A stretch of DNA of 42,275 nt from Bradyrhizobium forestalis (GTDB lineage: Bacteria > Pseudomonadota > Alphaproteobacteria > Rhizobiales > Xanthobacteraceae): the NCBI RefSeq assembly GCF_002795245.1, contig NZ_PGVG01000052.1, forward strand, positions 1 to 42,275, written 5' to 3'. Below, piece after piece: positions 24,293 through 32,130 of this stretch. Under the pieces are notes generated by a model, which saw only the letters and a program-made list of their open reading frames with translations, ran no database searches and was not told the origin of the DNA. The translations under genes and the position numbers were made by a program. How positions within the stretch are numbered: the first letter of the stretch is position 1; every line of letters begins with the position of its first letter.

Positions 24293-24802
24293 CTATCCGG
24301 CCGAGTTCGCCATGATGGTGTCGACGTCGGCTTCCGCCCCGCCATTGATGATGCCGCCGCAGGCCGCGATCAGCGGCTTGACCCAGAGGGTGGCCTGCTC
24401 GGCGAGGCGGACGCGGGTCGTGTCCTTCTCGACCTCGCGCATGGCCGAGCCCACCGCGGTCAGGATCGAGGTCATGGTATCAGTGATGTGGTCGAACTGG
24501 GCGCGCACGTTGGGATCGGCCTTCTCATAGGCCTCGATGGCAAGGTCCCGTGCCTTGAAATTCGAGGCCGTGAAATGCTCGGCATAGGACAGCGGCGACC
24601 AGGTCAGGAAGTCTTCGGCGCATTCGGGCATATCCGGGACCATTTCAAGCAGCATCACGGCTTCATTGAAATGGTTGAGATAGTCGGTGGCAAGCCCGGT
24701 CCGGGGGTTGATGTTGGCCACGCGCAGCCGTTCGGCCCAGGCCGCAGCCTCGGGGCCCGTCTGTACATGCGTCCGCGCGGGTTTGGAGGCCGTTGAGCTC
24801 AT
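24293..24802 (-). CDS. Hypothetical protein, helical
   Basis: A 169-aa cytosolic, mostly helical protein (DYLNHFNEAVMLLEMVPDMP, LTWSPLSYAEHFTASNFKAR, HITDTMTSILTAVGSAMREV). It has no signal peptide or known catalytic motif. The conserved-looking aromatic and histidine pattern WSPLSYAEHF might bind a ligand. Its stop abuts the GTG of the Nudix gene, so the two form an operon. The gene is divergent from the SRAP gene with only 63 bp between start codons, and both promoters must lie there. I do not recognise a family. Confidence 0.65.
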   Translation of the reverse strand: MSSTASKPARTHVQTGPEAAAWAERLRVANINPRTGLATDYLNHFNEAVMLLEMVPDMPECAEDFLTWSPLSYAEHFTASNFKARDLAIEAYEKADPNVRAQFDHITDTMTSILTAVGSAMREVEKDTTRVRLAEQATLWVKPLIAACGGIINGGAEADVDTIMANSAG

Positions 24803-24865
24803 CTGCCGCAGTGTTAACGTTCGGGGTTAAAAGGACCTGAACGGACCCTATATAGACGCCCAAGG

Positions 24866-25624
24866 ATGTGTGGACGCTTCGTCATAACTTCGGCCCCCGC
24901 GGCTTTGCGGCAACTGTTCGGCTATGTCGAGCAGCCGAATTTCCCGCCCCGGTACAATGTCGCCCCGACACAACCGATCCCGGTCGTGCTGGTCGAGAAC
25001 GGCGCGCGGCATTTCCGCCTGATGCGGTGGGGCCTGCTGCCGGGCTGGGTCAAGGATCCCCGCGGATTCACGCTCCTGATCAACGCCCGCTCCGAGACGG
25101 TGCTGGAGAAGCCCGCCTTCAAGAACGCGATTCGCCGCCGGCGCGGCCTGATCCCGGCCGACGGCTATTACGAGTGGAAGTCGGAGGGCGGCCGCAAGCA
25201 GCCCTTCTTCATCCACCGTGCTGACGGCGAACCGCTCGGCTTTGCCGCAGTGTTCGAAACCTGGGTCGGGCCGAACGGCGAGGAGCTCGACACGGTTGCG
25301 ATCGTCACCGCCGCGGCGGGAGAGGACCTCGCCGCGCTGCATGACCGGGTACCCGTCACCATCAGCCCGCGCGATTTCGAGCGTTGGCTCGATCATCGCG
25401 GCGACGAGGTCGACGCGATCCTGCCGCTGATGACCGCTCCGCGCATCGGCGAATTCGCCTGGCACCCGGTCTCCACCCGCGTCAACCGCGTTGCCAATGA
25501 CGACGAGCAATTGCTCCTGCCGATCAGTGCGGAGGAGATGGAGGCAGAGGCGATGAAGCCGAAGAAGGCGGTGCGGAAGGTTGCTGCTGTGTCATCAGAT
25601 GACGGGCAGGGCTCGTTGTTCTAG
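24866..25624 (+). CDS. SRAP-domain protein (YedK/HMCES type)
   Basis: SRAP proteins form a thiazolidine crosslink with abasic sites in single-stranded DNA, protecting them at stalled forks. The 252-aa product starts MCGRFVITS; after methionine removal the N-terminal cysteine is the reactive residue. YNVAPTQPIPVV, MRWGLLPGWVKD, NARSETVLEKPAFKNA and RRGLIPADGYYEWKSEGG follow, the last supplying the catalytic glutamate. The histidine is in HDRVPVTIS. The last 25 residues are charged and disordered (EAMKPKKAVRKV). The start is fixed by the need for Cys2. It is monocistronic, and no SOS box is evident in the short upstream gap. Confidence 0.94.
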   Translation: MCGRFVITSAPAALRQLFGYVEQPNFPPRYNVAPTQPIPVVLVENGARHFRLMRWGLLPGWVKDPRGFTLLINARSETVLEKPAFKNAIRRRRGLIPADGYYEWKSEGGRKQPFFIHRADGEPLGFAAVFETWVGPNGEELDTVAIVTAAAGEDLAALHDRVPVTISPRDFERWLDHRGDEVDAILPLMTAPRIGEFAWHPVSTRVNRVANDDEQLLLPISAEEMEAEAMKPKKAVRKVAAVSSDDGQGSLF

Positions 25625-25665
25625 CAAAGTTGGGTTTGAGCCAAGCTGGCGTCATTCACTCCGCT

Positions 25666-25696
25666 GTCGTCCCGGACAAGCGCGCCCCGGGACGAC
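25666..25696. repeat. Short palindromic repeat
   Basis: GTCGTCCCGG and CCGGGACGAC (25666-25675, 25687-25696) form a perfect 10-bp hairpin with an 11-nt loop. The preceding CATTCACTCCGC matches the flank of the repeat at 2727, so both belong to one family. It lies between the convergent SRAP and CoA-transferase genes and may act as a two-way terminator. Confidence 0.7.
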
Positions 25697-25722
25697 GAGA
25701 AGAGTGTGTGGCAGCGCCGCCC

Positions 25723-26916
25723 TCACACAATCTCCCTTGCCCTCAACCCCGCGATCTCCGCTGCATCGAATCCCAGTTCGCCGAGCACCGCGTCCGTATC
25801 TGCCCCCAGCTCCGGTGCCATGCGATCCAGCTTGCCGCCCCCATGCGCGAGCTTGAAGCCGCTGCCCGCAAACCGTAGCCGGCCGTATTGCGTGTCCAGC
25901 TCCTGGATCGCGCCGCGCGCCTTGAGTTGCGGATGGTCGATGACCTCTTCGACCTTCCAGATGCTGGCGCAGGGCGCGCCCGCGTCTTCCAAAATCGTCT
26001 CCCATTCGCGCGCCGGCCGTTTCGCCAGCGCCTCTTCGATGATGGCGCGCAGCGCGCCCTCGTTCTCGTTGCGCGAAAACCAATCCGCAAAGCGCGGATC
26101 GCTCAGCGTGTCCTCGCGGCCGAGCGCGGACATCAGCGCGCGGTACTGCTTCTCGTTGTTGACGGCGAGCAAGATGTGGCCGTCGCCAGCCTTGAACAGG
26201 TTCGCGGTGGTCTTGCGGCTGACTGCCTGGTTGCCCGAGAGTGTCTGGCGATGGCCGGCGACCGACCAGTCCGCGATCTGGCCCGAGAGAAACGCCAGCG
26301 TCGCCTCCAGCATCGAGACGTCGATGAGCTGGCCCTTGCCGGTGCGGTCGCGCTGGTACAGCGCGCTCGACACGCCGAACGCGGCCGTGGCGCCCGAGAG
26401 CACGTCGCAGACCGCAAAGCCGGCACGCGTCGGCCCCGTCTCGGCGTGGCCCGTGATCGCCATGATGCCCGACAGCGCCTGCATCTTGCCGTCATACCCC
26501 GGCCGCAGGCGGTCCGGTCCGGTCTGGCCGAAGCCGGAGACCGCGCAATAGATCAGCTTGGGATTGATCGCCGACAGCGCCTCGTAGCCGATGCCGAGCT
26601 TGTCCATCACGCCGGGCCGGAAGTTTTCCATGACCACATCGACCTGGCTTGCGAGCTTCTTCACGATCGCGATCGCCTCGGGCTTTTGCAAATCGAGCGT
26701 CAGGCTGCGCTTGTTGCCGTTGATGGCCTGGAACGCCGGTGCCAGCCCGCGCTCGGCCCATTCGCGGGAGAGCGGCGTGCGGCGCATGTCCTCGCCCTCG
26801 CGCCGCTCGACCTTGATGACGTCCGCACCCAGCAACGCAAGTTGGTAGCTGGCGTAGGGACCGGCCAGCACTTGCGTAAAATCCAGGATCTTCACGCCCT
26901 CGAACGGTCGCGTCAC
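25723..26916 (-). CDS. Class III (CaiB/Frc/BaiF) CoA-transferase
   Basis: A 397-aa family III CoA-transferase that moves CoA between carboxylic acids. It opens with GVKILDFTQVLAGPYASYQL and LGADVIKVERREGEDMR. It has FQAINGNKRSLTLDL, DVVMENFRPGVMDKLGIGYE and the active-site region RPGYDGKMQALSGIM, where Asp142 is the likely nucleophile that forms the aspartyl-CoA intermediate. GQLIDVSMLEATLAFL and the C-terminal domain are normal in length. Donor and acceptor are unknown; bradyrhizobia have many paralogues for aromatic and fatty acid catabolism. The GrdB-like gene lies 35 bp downstream in the leftward sense of transcription order (its stop faces this start), so the two may share a transcript. 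Confidence 0.92.
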   Translation of the reverse strand: MTRPFEGVKILDFTQVLAGPYASYQLALLGADVIKVERREGEDMRRTPLSREWAERGLAPAFQAINGNKRSLTLDLQKPEAIAIVKKLASQVDVVMENFRPGVMDKLGIGYEALSAINPKLIYCAVSGFGQTGPDRLRPGYDGKMQALSGIMAITGHAETGPTRAGFAVCDVLSGATAAFGVSSALYQRDRTGKGQLIDVSMLEATLAFLSGQIADWSVAGHRQTLSGNQAVSRKTTANLFKAGDGHILLAVNNEKQYRALMSALGREDTLSDPRFADWFSRNENEGALRAIIEEALAKRPAREWETILEDAGAPCASIWKVEEVIDHPQLKARGAIQELDTQYGRLRFAGSGFKLAHGGGKLDRMAPELGADTDAVLGELGFDAAEIAGLRAREIV

Positions 26917-26951
26917 GTCGCTCTCCCTTGGTTTATTGTTGTTGGAGGGCG

Positions 26952-27881
26952 TCAGGCGGCGCGGTTGCCGCGCGCGATCTCCTTTTGCCTGTCGAATTCG
27001 GCGCGGCGCCGCGCCAGCTCTTCAGGGGAGAGCTGCGCGACATTGTTGTAGTCGAGCTTCCAGGAGGCATCCTCGCTCCAGCGCAGCGGCGACTGCATCG
27101 TGGTCTGCGGGCCGCTCGCGGTCTCCAGCAGCCGGAGCGCGAGCTCGAGCGTCTGGGCCTGCGAGGCGATGTCGTGCGGCTTGCCGGCGGAATTGCCGAG
27201 CGGGAAATCGCTGAACAGGAAGCGCGGCACGGCGGCGTGCTCGATGATGTCCTTGGCGCAGCCCATGATCACGGTCGCAATGCCGTTGCGCTCGAGATGC
27301 CGCGCCACCAGCGCCGTGGTCTGGTGGCAGACCGGGCAGTTCGGCACCAGCACCGCGGCATCCACCTTGTCGGCGAGGCAGCGCGAAAGAAGCTCCGGCG
27401 CGTCGGTGTCGAGCGTGACACGATGGCTGCGGTTGGTCGGCGCGCCGAAGAAGCGCTGGCTCACTTCGCCGATCCGCCCCGCGGCGCTGGCCTTCAACAG
27501 CTGCGGCAGCGGAAACCAGGTGCCGCTGTCGGTCGCCGAGGTGTGCTTGCGGTCGTAGCCGATGTGCGAGATGCGCAGATCGTGCTGCTTCGACGTGTCG
27601 CCGTCATAGACCTGGTAGAATTTTGCGCTGCCGTTATACGCCGCGCCCGGCCCCTGATCGCCCTTGGTGGGATCGTACGGCGCGGCCGTCGTGATGATGG
27701 TGACGCGCGACTGGGCCAGCGGCTTCTTGAGCGGCTGGAACGGCGCCTCGGTGTAATGCGCCCAGCGATACGGCGTGGTGTAGCCGATCGCCGCGTAATA
27801 ATCGCGCGTGCGCTGCATGTAGGGGACGGGGGCATCGTAGTCGGGCGCAAAGCCGAATTCGTCGTCGCGCGGAGCGGACAT
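26952..27881 (-). CDS. GrdB-like (glycine/sarcosine/betaine reductase component B-related) protein
   Basis: A 309-aa protein related to the B-component/selenoprotein B fold. VTIITTAAPYDPTKGDQ, DLRISHIGYDRKHT and VDAAVLVPNCPVCHQTTALV are the recognisable blocks. The last resembles the selenocysteine segment U-x-x-C-x-x-T of GrdB, but carries Cys182-Pro-Val-Cys185 instead. A CxxC pair here suggests thiol redox or reductive chemistry on a bound substrate. GCAKDIIEHAAVPRFLFSDF with LGNSAGKPHD follows the same fold. True glycine reductase is a clostridial three-component system and no other Grd genes are near, so that reaction is unlikely. It is probably transcribed ahead of the CoA-transferase gene (35-bp gap), hinting at catabolism of a CoA-activated compound. 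Confidence 0.7.
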   Translation of the reverse strand: MSAPRDDEFGFAPDYDAPVPYMQRTRDYYAAIGYTTPYRWAHYTEAPFQPLKKPLAQSRVTIITTAAPYDPTKGDQGPGAAYNGSAKFYQVYDGDTSKQHDLRISHIGYDRKHTSATDSGTWFPLPQLLKASAAGRIGEVSQRFFGAPTNRSHRVTLDTDAPELLSRCLADKVDAAVLVPNCPVCHQTTALVARHLERNGIATVIMGCAKDIIEHAAVPRFLFSDFPLGNSAGKPHDIASQAQTLELALRLLETASGPQTTMQSPLRWSEDASWKLDYNNVAQLSPEELARRRAEFDRQKEIARGNRAA

Positions 27882-28010
27882 GGCGCGTCTCCTGGTTCTT
27901 GGTTGGCTCCAGACTAGAGATAGTTTGTGCGTTGCTCAACGGGGGGCGGGAGGACGCAGGACAGAATTGCAGATGAGGATGGTGCGGCGGCGGTGCTGCT
28001 AACCCTCTCC

Positions 28011-28144
28011 CCTTGTGGGCCCCTTGTGGGAGAGGGTGGCTTCGCGGCAGCGAAGCCGGGTGAGGGGTCTCTATCCTCACGAACGGTTTCGCACGTGGAG
28101 AGATACCCCTCATCCGGCGCTTCGCGCCACCTTCTCCCACAAGG
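28011..28144. repeat. Long palindromic repeat
   Basis: Arms CCTTGTGGGAGAGGGTGGC (28022-28040) and its near-complement (28126-28144, one mismatch) enclose smaller hairpins such as GGCTTCGCGGCAGCGAAGCC. CCTTGTGGG occurs twice in tandem at 28011-28030. It is related by the GAGATACCCC phrase to the repeat at 15565. The stretch 27882-28181 contains this element and no gene. Confidence 0.75.
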
Positions 28145-28181
28145 GGAGAAGGGTTTGCACCTCGCGCGCGGATAGACTCAC

Positions 28182-28763
28182 CTACCTGAACACGTGCAGC
28201 GCCGCGTATTGCAGCAGCATGATCGCCTTGGCGTCGATGATGCGGCCGTCGGCGATCATCGCCAGCGCCTCGTCAATGCCGAGCTCCAGCACCTCGATGT
28301 CCTCGCCCTCGTGTTCGAGGCCGCCGCCATCGCTGACGCGCATCGAAGGCTCGTATTCGGCGACGAAGAAATGCAGCTTCTCGGTGATGGCGCCGGGGCT
28401 CATGAAGGCCTCGAACACCTTGTGGACGTGGTGCAGGCGATAGCCGGTTTCCTCCTCGGCCTCGGCGCGGATGCGCTCTTCCGGGGAAGCATTATCCAGC
28501 ACGCCGGCCGCCGCCTCGATCAGGAGGTCGTCATAGCCGCGGATAAAGGCCGGCAGGCGGAACTGGCGCACCAGGATCACGGTCCGCCGCGCGAGATTGT
28601 AGGGCAGCACGGCGGCGGCGTTGTCGCGTTCATAGGTCTCGCGCTGCTGGGTCTGCCACTCGCCATTGGTCCGCCGATACTCGAAGGTCGTGGTCTTCAG
28701 CGTGGTCCAGCCGTCCGAGAGCACGCGGACGTCCTTGATGCGGACGCGGTCGGAAATGGTCAT
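28182..28763 (-). CDS. Nudix hydrolase, NudK/ADP-sugar type
   Basis: A 193-aa Nudix enzyme of the nucleoside-diphosphate-sugar branch. The Nudix box GVLDNASPEERIRAEAEEET is complete. VILVRQFRLPAFIRGYDDLL before it and AFMSPGAITEKLHFFVAEY after it are typical of GDP-mannose/ADP-ribose pyrophosphatases (NudK, NudF), which hydrolyse an NDP-sugar to NMP and sugar-1-phosphate. The N-terminal beta-rich segment (VLSDGWTTLKTTTFEYRR) is also as in NudK. It is the last gene of the FAD oxidase-GNAT-Nudix run, 9 bp after the GNAT gene. Confidence 0.88.
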   Translation of the reverse strand: MTISDRVRIKDVRVLSDGWTTLKTTTFEYRRTNGEWQTQQRETYERDNAAAVLPYNLARRTVILVRQFRLPAFIRGYDDLLIEAAAGVLDNASPEERIRAEAEEETGYRLHHVHKVFEAFMSPGAITEKLHFFVAEYEPSMRVSDGGGLEHEGEDIEVLELGIDEALAMIADGRIIDAKAIMLLQYAALHVFR

Positions 28764-28772
28764 GGCTGGATC

Positions 28773-29234
28773 TCAGTTGCTTGGCGTGGTCGCGCGGCCG
28801 TCGAGCCACTTCTGGAACATGACGGAGGTGGATAGCTCGAAACCCAGCGATCCGTAGAACGCATTGGCCTGCGCGTTCTCGCGGCGGACAAGGAGCTGCA
28901 GTTTTGGAATTCCGGCCGCGCGTAGCCAATCCTCCGCCGCCGCCATGATGGCGCGGCCATGGCCGCGCTTCTGGCTATCCGGATCGACCGCGACGTAATA
29001 GACCCAGCCGCGATGGCCGTCATGGCCGACCATGATTGTCGCGACGATCGCGCCGTCGTCGCGGCCGATCAGCACGGTGGAATTGTCGCGCCGCCGCGCC
29101 AGCGCGATGTCGGCATGCGGGTCGTTCCAGGGACGCGTCAGGCCGCAGCGCCGCCACAGCGCGACGACCCTCTCGACGTCGGCGTCGGCGATGGGGTCGA
29201 TCGCGAGCGGAGCAGGCGAGACCGATGCGCTCAC
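28773..29234 (-). CDS. GNAT acetyltransferase, YpeA-like
   Basis: A 153-aa single-domain N-acetyltransferase. VVALWRRCGLTRPWNDPHAD is the signature of the YpeA branch. VYYVAVDPDSQKRGHGRAIM is motif A with the acetyl-CoA pyrophosphate loop (Q/R-x-x-G-x-G). FYGSLGFELS ends the fold. The acceptor is unknown. The start is a GTG at 29234 overlapping the TGA of the FAD-oxidase gene (GTGA), so translation is coupled. The Nudix gene follows after 9 bp. Confidence 0.88.
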   Translation of the reverse strand: MSASVSPAPLAIDPIADADVERVVALWRRCGLTRPWNDPHADIALARRRDNSTVLIGRDDGAIVATIMVGHDGHRGWVYYVAVDPDSQKRGHGRAIMAAAEDWLRAAGIPKLQLLVRRENAQANAFYGSLGFELSTSVMFQKWLDGRATTPSN

Positions 29235-30658
29235 AGCACCTTCCCCGGATTCATGATGCCGAGCGGATCGAGCATCGCCTTGATGGAGCGCATCAGCTCG
29301 ATCGCGGTCTTGTCCTTCACTTCGGGCAGCTCATCGCGCTTCAGCACGCCGATGCCGTGCTCGGCCGAGATCGAGCCGCCCATGCGCAGCACGATCTCGA
29401 ACACGACGGCGTTCATCTCGTGCCAGCGCGCCAGGAAGTCCGCGCTATCAGCGCCAATCGGCTGGCTGACATTGTAGTGCAGATTGCCGTCGCCGAGATG
29501 GCCGAACGGCACCGGGCGCGCGCCGGGGATCAGCTTCACCACGGCGGCGTCGGCCTCGGCGATGAATTCAGGCACGGCGGCGACGGGCACGGAGATGTCG
29601 TGCTTGATCGAGCCCCCCTCCGGCTTCTGCGCCGCCGACATCTCGTCGCGCAGCTTCCAGAACGCACCGCGCTGGGCAAGGCTCGCCGCGATCACGGCGT
29701 CGTCGACGATCTCCTCCTCCATGGCGCGGGCGAGGATCGTCTCCAGCGGCGTGCGGGCATCCTCGCTCGGTGAGGACAATTCCATCAGCACGTACCAGCG
29801 ATGCTTCTCTGCAAGCGGATCGCGTACGTCGATGCCGTGGCGGACCGAGAAGTCGACCGCCATCTCCGAGAGCAATTCAAAACTCGTCAGCGCATTGGCG
29901 GCTTCGCCTTGCGCGATCGTCAGCAGTTTCAGCGCCGCCATCGGCGACTTCAGCCCGACGAAGGCCGTCTCGATCGCCCGCGGCTTCGGAAACAGCTTCA
30001 GCGTCGCCGCCGTGATGATGCCGAGCGTGCCTTCGGCGCCGATGAAGAGGTTGTGCAGATTGTAGCCGGTGTTGTCCTTCTTCAGCTTCGTCAGCGCGTT
30101 CAGCACGCGCCCGTCGGCGAGCACCACCTCCAGTCCCAGCGCCATCTCGCGGGCAACGCCATAGGCGAGTGCCGCGGTGCCGCCGGCATTGGTCGAGAGA
30201 TTGCCGCCGATGGTGCAGCTTCCTTCCGCGCCCAGCGACAGCGGAAACAGCCGGTCCACCTCCGCCGCCTTCGCTTGCGCGATCTGCAGCACCACGCCGG
30301 CCTCGCAGGTCATGGTGTTGGAGGCGGTGTCGACCTCGCGGATCTTGTCGAGCCGGCGCAGCGACACCACCACTTCGCCATTGTGCGGCGTCTGCCCGCC
30401 GACGAGCCCGGTGTTGCCGCCCTGCGGCACCAGGGCGATGTTGTGCGCGGAGGCGAGCTTGCAGATCGCGGAGACCTCCGCCGTCGAGCCCGGGCGCAGC
30501 ACCAGCGGCGAGCGGCCGTGGAACAGATTGCGCTCCTCGGTGACGTAAGGCTCGATGTCGGCGGCATCGGTGATCGCGTGGCGCTCGCCGACGATCTTGC
30601 GGAATTGCTCGATCAGCTCGGGCGCAAGCGGAGGCGTGGCAGATTTGTTGATGTTCAT
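29231..30658 (-). CDS. FAD-linked oxidase (D-2-hydroxyacid dehydrogenase, GlcD-like)
   Basis: A 475-aa flavoprotein with an N-terminal FAD_binding_4 domain (PLVLRPGSTAEVSAICKLAS, LVPQGGNTGLVGGQTPHNGE, GAEGSCTIGGNLSTNAGGTA) and a C-terminal FAD-oxidase_C domain (PFGHLGDGNLHYNVSQPIG, SISAEHGIGVLKRDELPEVK). This architecture is shared by D-lactate, D-2-hydroxyglutarate and glycolate (GlcD) dehydrogenases. The length and lone context, with no GlcE/GlcF, favour a D-2-hydroxyglutarate or D-lactate enzyme. It begins at an ATG at 30658 and heads an operon with the GNAT and Nudix genes. Sua5 lies 21 bp upstream in the same direction, so it could also be part of that unit. Confidence 0.88.
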   Translation of the reverse strand: MNINKSATPPLAPELIEQFRKIVGERHAITDAADIEPYVTEERNLFHGRSPLVLRPGSTAEVSAICKLASAHNIALVPQGGNTGLVGGQTPHNGEVVVSLRRLDKIREVDTASNTMTCEAGVVLQIAQAKAAEVDRLFPLSLGAEGSCTIGGNLSTNAGGTAALAYGVAREMALGLEVVLADGRVLNALTKLKKDNTGYNLHNLFIGAEGTLGIITAATLKLFPKPRAIETAFVGLKSPMAALKLLTIAQGEAANALTSFELLSEMAVDFSVRHGIDVRDPLAEKHRWYVLMELSSPSEDARTPLETILARAMEEEIVDDAVIAASLAQRGAFWKLRDEMSAAQKPEGGSIKHDISVPVAAVPEFIAEADAAVVKLIPGARPVPFGHLGDGNLHYNVSQPIGADSADFLARWHEMNAVVFEIVLRMGGSISAEHGIGVLKRDELPEVKDKTAIELMRSIKAMLDPLGIMNPGKVL

Positions 30659-30679
30659 TATTTCGTCTCTTCTTCCACT

Positions 30680-31669
30680 CTATCGCGCAACCGCCGCCCG
30701 GCGCAGCCGGTCGTTGATCGCTTCGCCCAAACCGTCTTCGGGGATCGGCATCACCGCGATCGACCGCGGGCTCTTCGCATCCAGGCTACGAAGATAGCCG
30801 AACAGATTGGCAGCGGCTTCATCGAGATCACCGCTGAGCGACAAATTCATGACGGCCGCGGCACCGTCAATGCCGGGCAGGCGCGACGGCCCAAACGCCA
30901 GCAGCGCCTCGCCCGGCATGACCTCGCGCGCATCGAGCCGCACATGGGCGCGCGGCGCGTAATGCGAGGCCAGCATGCCCGGCGCCAGCGGCTGGCTGTC
31001 GTCGCTTTCAGCTTCCATCGGCGGCCGCGCCAGCGGCATGCCCAGCACCGCCTCGATTCGTTCGCGTGAGAGCCCGCCGGGACGGAGCAGCATCGGCGCG
31101 TTGAGGCAGCCGACAATGGTCGATTCGACGCCGACCGCGACCGGCCCGCCGTCGACGATCAGGTCGATCCGCCCCGCAAGGTCGCTCTCGACATGGGCGG
31201 CCAGCGTCGGCGAGACGTGGCCGGAGATGTTGGCGGACGGCGCCACCACGGCGCCGCCAAAGGCGCGCAGGATCGCCTGCGCCACCGGATGGGCGGGAAT
31301 GCGGATCGCGACCGTGTCGAGGCCGGCGGTGGCGAGATCCGCCACCGGGCAATCGTCGGTCTTCGGCACGACCAGCGTCAGCGGCCCCGGCCAGAACGCC
31401 TCCGCGAGCTCTAGGGCGCGCGCGTCGAACCGCCCGATCCGCCGTGCGGCCTTTAGGTCCGCAACATGCGCGATCAGCGGATTGAACGCCGGCCGCCCCT
31501 TGGCGGCATAGAGATGGGCGATCGCGGCTGCATTTGCGGCATCCGCCCCGAGCCCGTAGACCGTCTCGGTCGGAAACGCGACCAGCCCGCCGGCCGCCAA
31601 GGTCCGGGCGGCGGCCTCCGCGCCGGCCGCGCCGGCCGGCAAAATCAGCGTTTCAACACCCGTTTTCAC
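30680..31669 (-). CDS. L-threonylcarbamoyladenylate synthase (Sua5/YwlC/YrdC)
   Basis: Sua5 makes threonylcarbamoyl-AMP from threonine, bicarbonate and ATP for the universal t6A37 tRNA modification. The 329-aa product has the YrdC domain (GLVAFPTETVYGLGADA, YAAKGRPAFNPLIAHV, FWPGPLTLVV, AIRIPAHPVAQAIL, VVAPSANISGHVSPT) and the extra Sua5 C-terminal domain (PGMLASHYAPRAHVRLD onward). I set the start at the GTG at 31669, giving VKTGVETLILPAG. The longer in-frame reading to 31765 would run antisense through the tRNA-Pro gene. It is transcribed away from that tRNA. Confidence 0.92.
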   Translation of the reverse strand: MKTGVETLILPAGAAGAEAAARTLAAGGLVAFPTETVYGLGADAANAAAIAHLYAAKGRPAFNPLIAHVADLKAARRIGRFDARALELAEAFWPGPLTLVVPKTDDCPVADLATAGLDTVAIRIPAHPVAQAILRAFGGAVVAPSANISGHVSPTLAAHVESDLAGRIDLIVDGGPVAVGVESTIVGCLNAPMLLRPGGLSRERIEAVLGMPLARPPMEAESDDSQPLAPGMLASHYAPRAHVRLDAREVMPGEALLAFGPSRLPGIDGAAAVMNLSLSGDLDEAAANLFGYLRSLDAKSPRSIAVMPIPEDGLGEAINDRLRRAAVAR

Positions 31670-31737
31670 AGGGATAAAATTCCTCGTCTCGGCCGCTTGC
31701 AGTGCGTCAAACCCGACGCTATAAGCCGCCTTCTTGT

Positions 31738-31814
31738 CGGAGTGTGGCTCAGCCCGGTAGAGCACTGCGTTCGGGACGCAGGGGTCGCAGGTTCGAATCC
31801 TGCCACTCCGACCA
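31738..31814 (+). tRNA. tRNA-Pro(CGG), island attachment gene
   Basis: A complete 77-nt cloverleaf. The acceptor stem CGGAGTG/CACTCCG is 31738-31744 with 31804-31810, and the D-arm is GCTC/GAGC. The anticodon arm CTGCG-TTCGGGA-CGCAG has anticodon CGG at 31772-31774. The T-arm is GCAGG-TTCGAAT-CCTGC, the discriminator is A, and CCA is encoded at 31812-31814. An integrase gene begins its 3' end 317 bp downstream, so the 3' half is the likely attachment core. The displaced second copy of that core is not in the window. Confidence 0.95.
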
Positions 31815-31887
31815 TTATTTCAAGTACTTATAGTTTCTATGTTTTTCGGGCGCAATGAAATGCGCAACGAATTGAGGCACGGCAGCC

Positions 31888-32115
31888 ATGCCCATCGATC
31901 TCAAGGCTTACGCCAAGGACGTCGAGGAGCAGATAAAGCAGATCCGGGACGATCTTGCGCCGCTGGAAGCCGGGAAAATGACGATCGGGGAACGCGAAGG
32001 AAATAGGCCTTGGCGAGACGTCACGCAAGACATGATCAGGCACCAGAAGTCCTCCCTCCGGACCTATGAGTTAATTCTGGCTGACCTGCGGGCAAGAATA
32101 GCCCGCGGCGAATAG
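31888..32115 (+). CDS. Small hypothetical protein near the integrase
   Basis: A 75-aa charged helical protein (AYAKDVEEQIKQIRDDLAPL, RDVTQDMIRHQKSSLRTYEL, ILADLRARIARGE) that would form a coiled coil. It is convergent with the integrase gene, 15 bp between ends, and starts 74 bp after the tRNA. GAGG lies somewhat far (about 12 nt) upstream of the ATG. Codon use is normal. I do not recognise a family, and its position inside the attachment region suggests an island-maintenance or accessory role at most. Confidence 0.55.
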   Translation: MPIDLKAYAKDVEEQIKQIRDDLAPLEAGKMTIGEREGNRPWRDVTQDMIRHQKSSLRTYELILADLRARIARGE

Positions 32116-32130
32116 AGTTCAGAGTTCAGC

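Noticed and set aside
31670..31765. N-terminal extension of Sua5
   Set aside because: It would translate the antisense strand of the tRNA-Pro gene; the GTG at 31669 starts the family-typical sequence.
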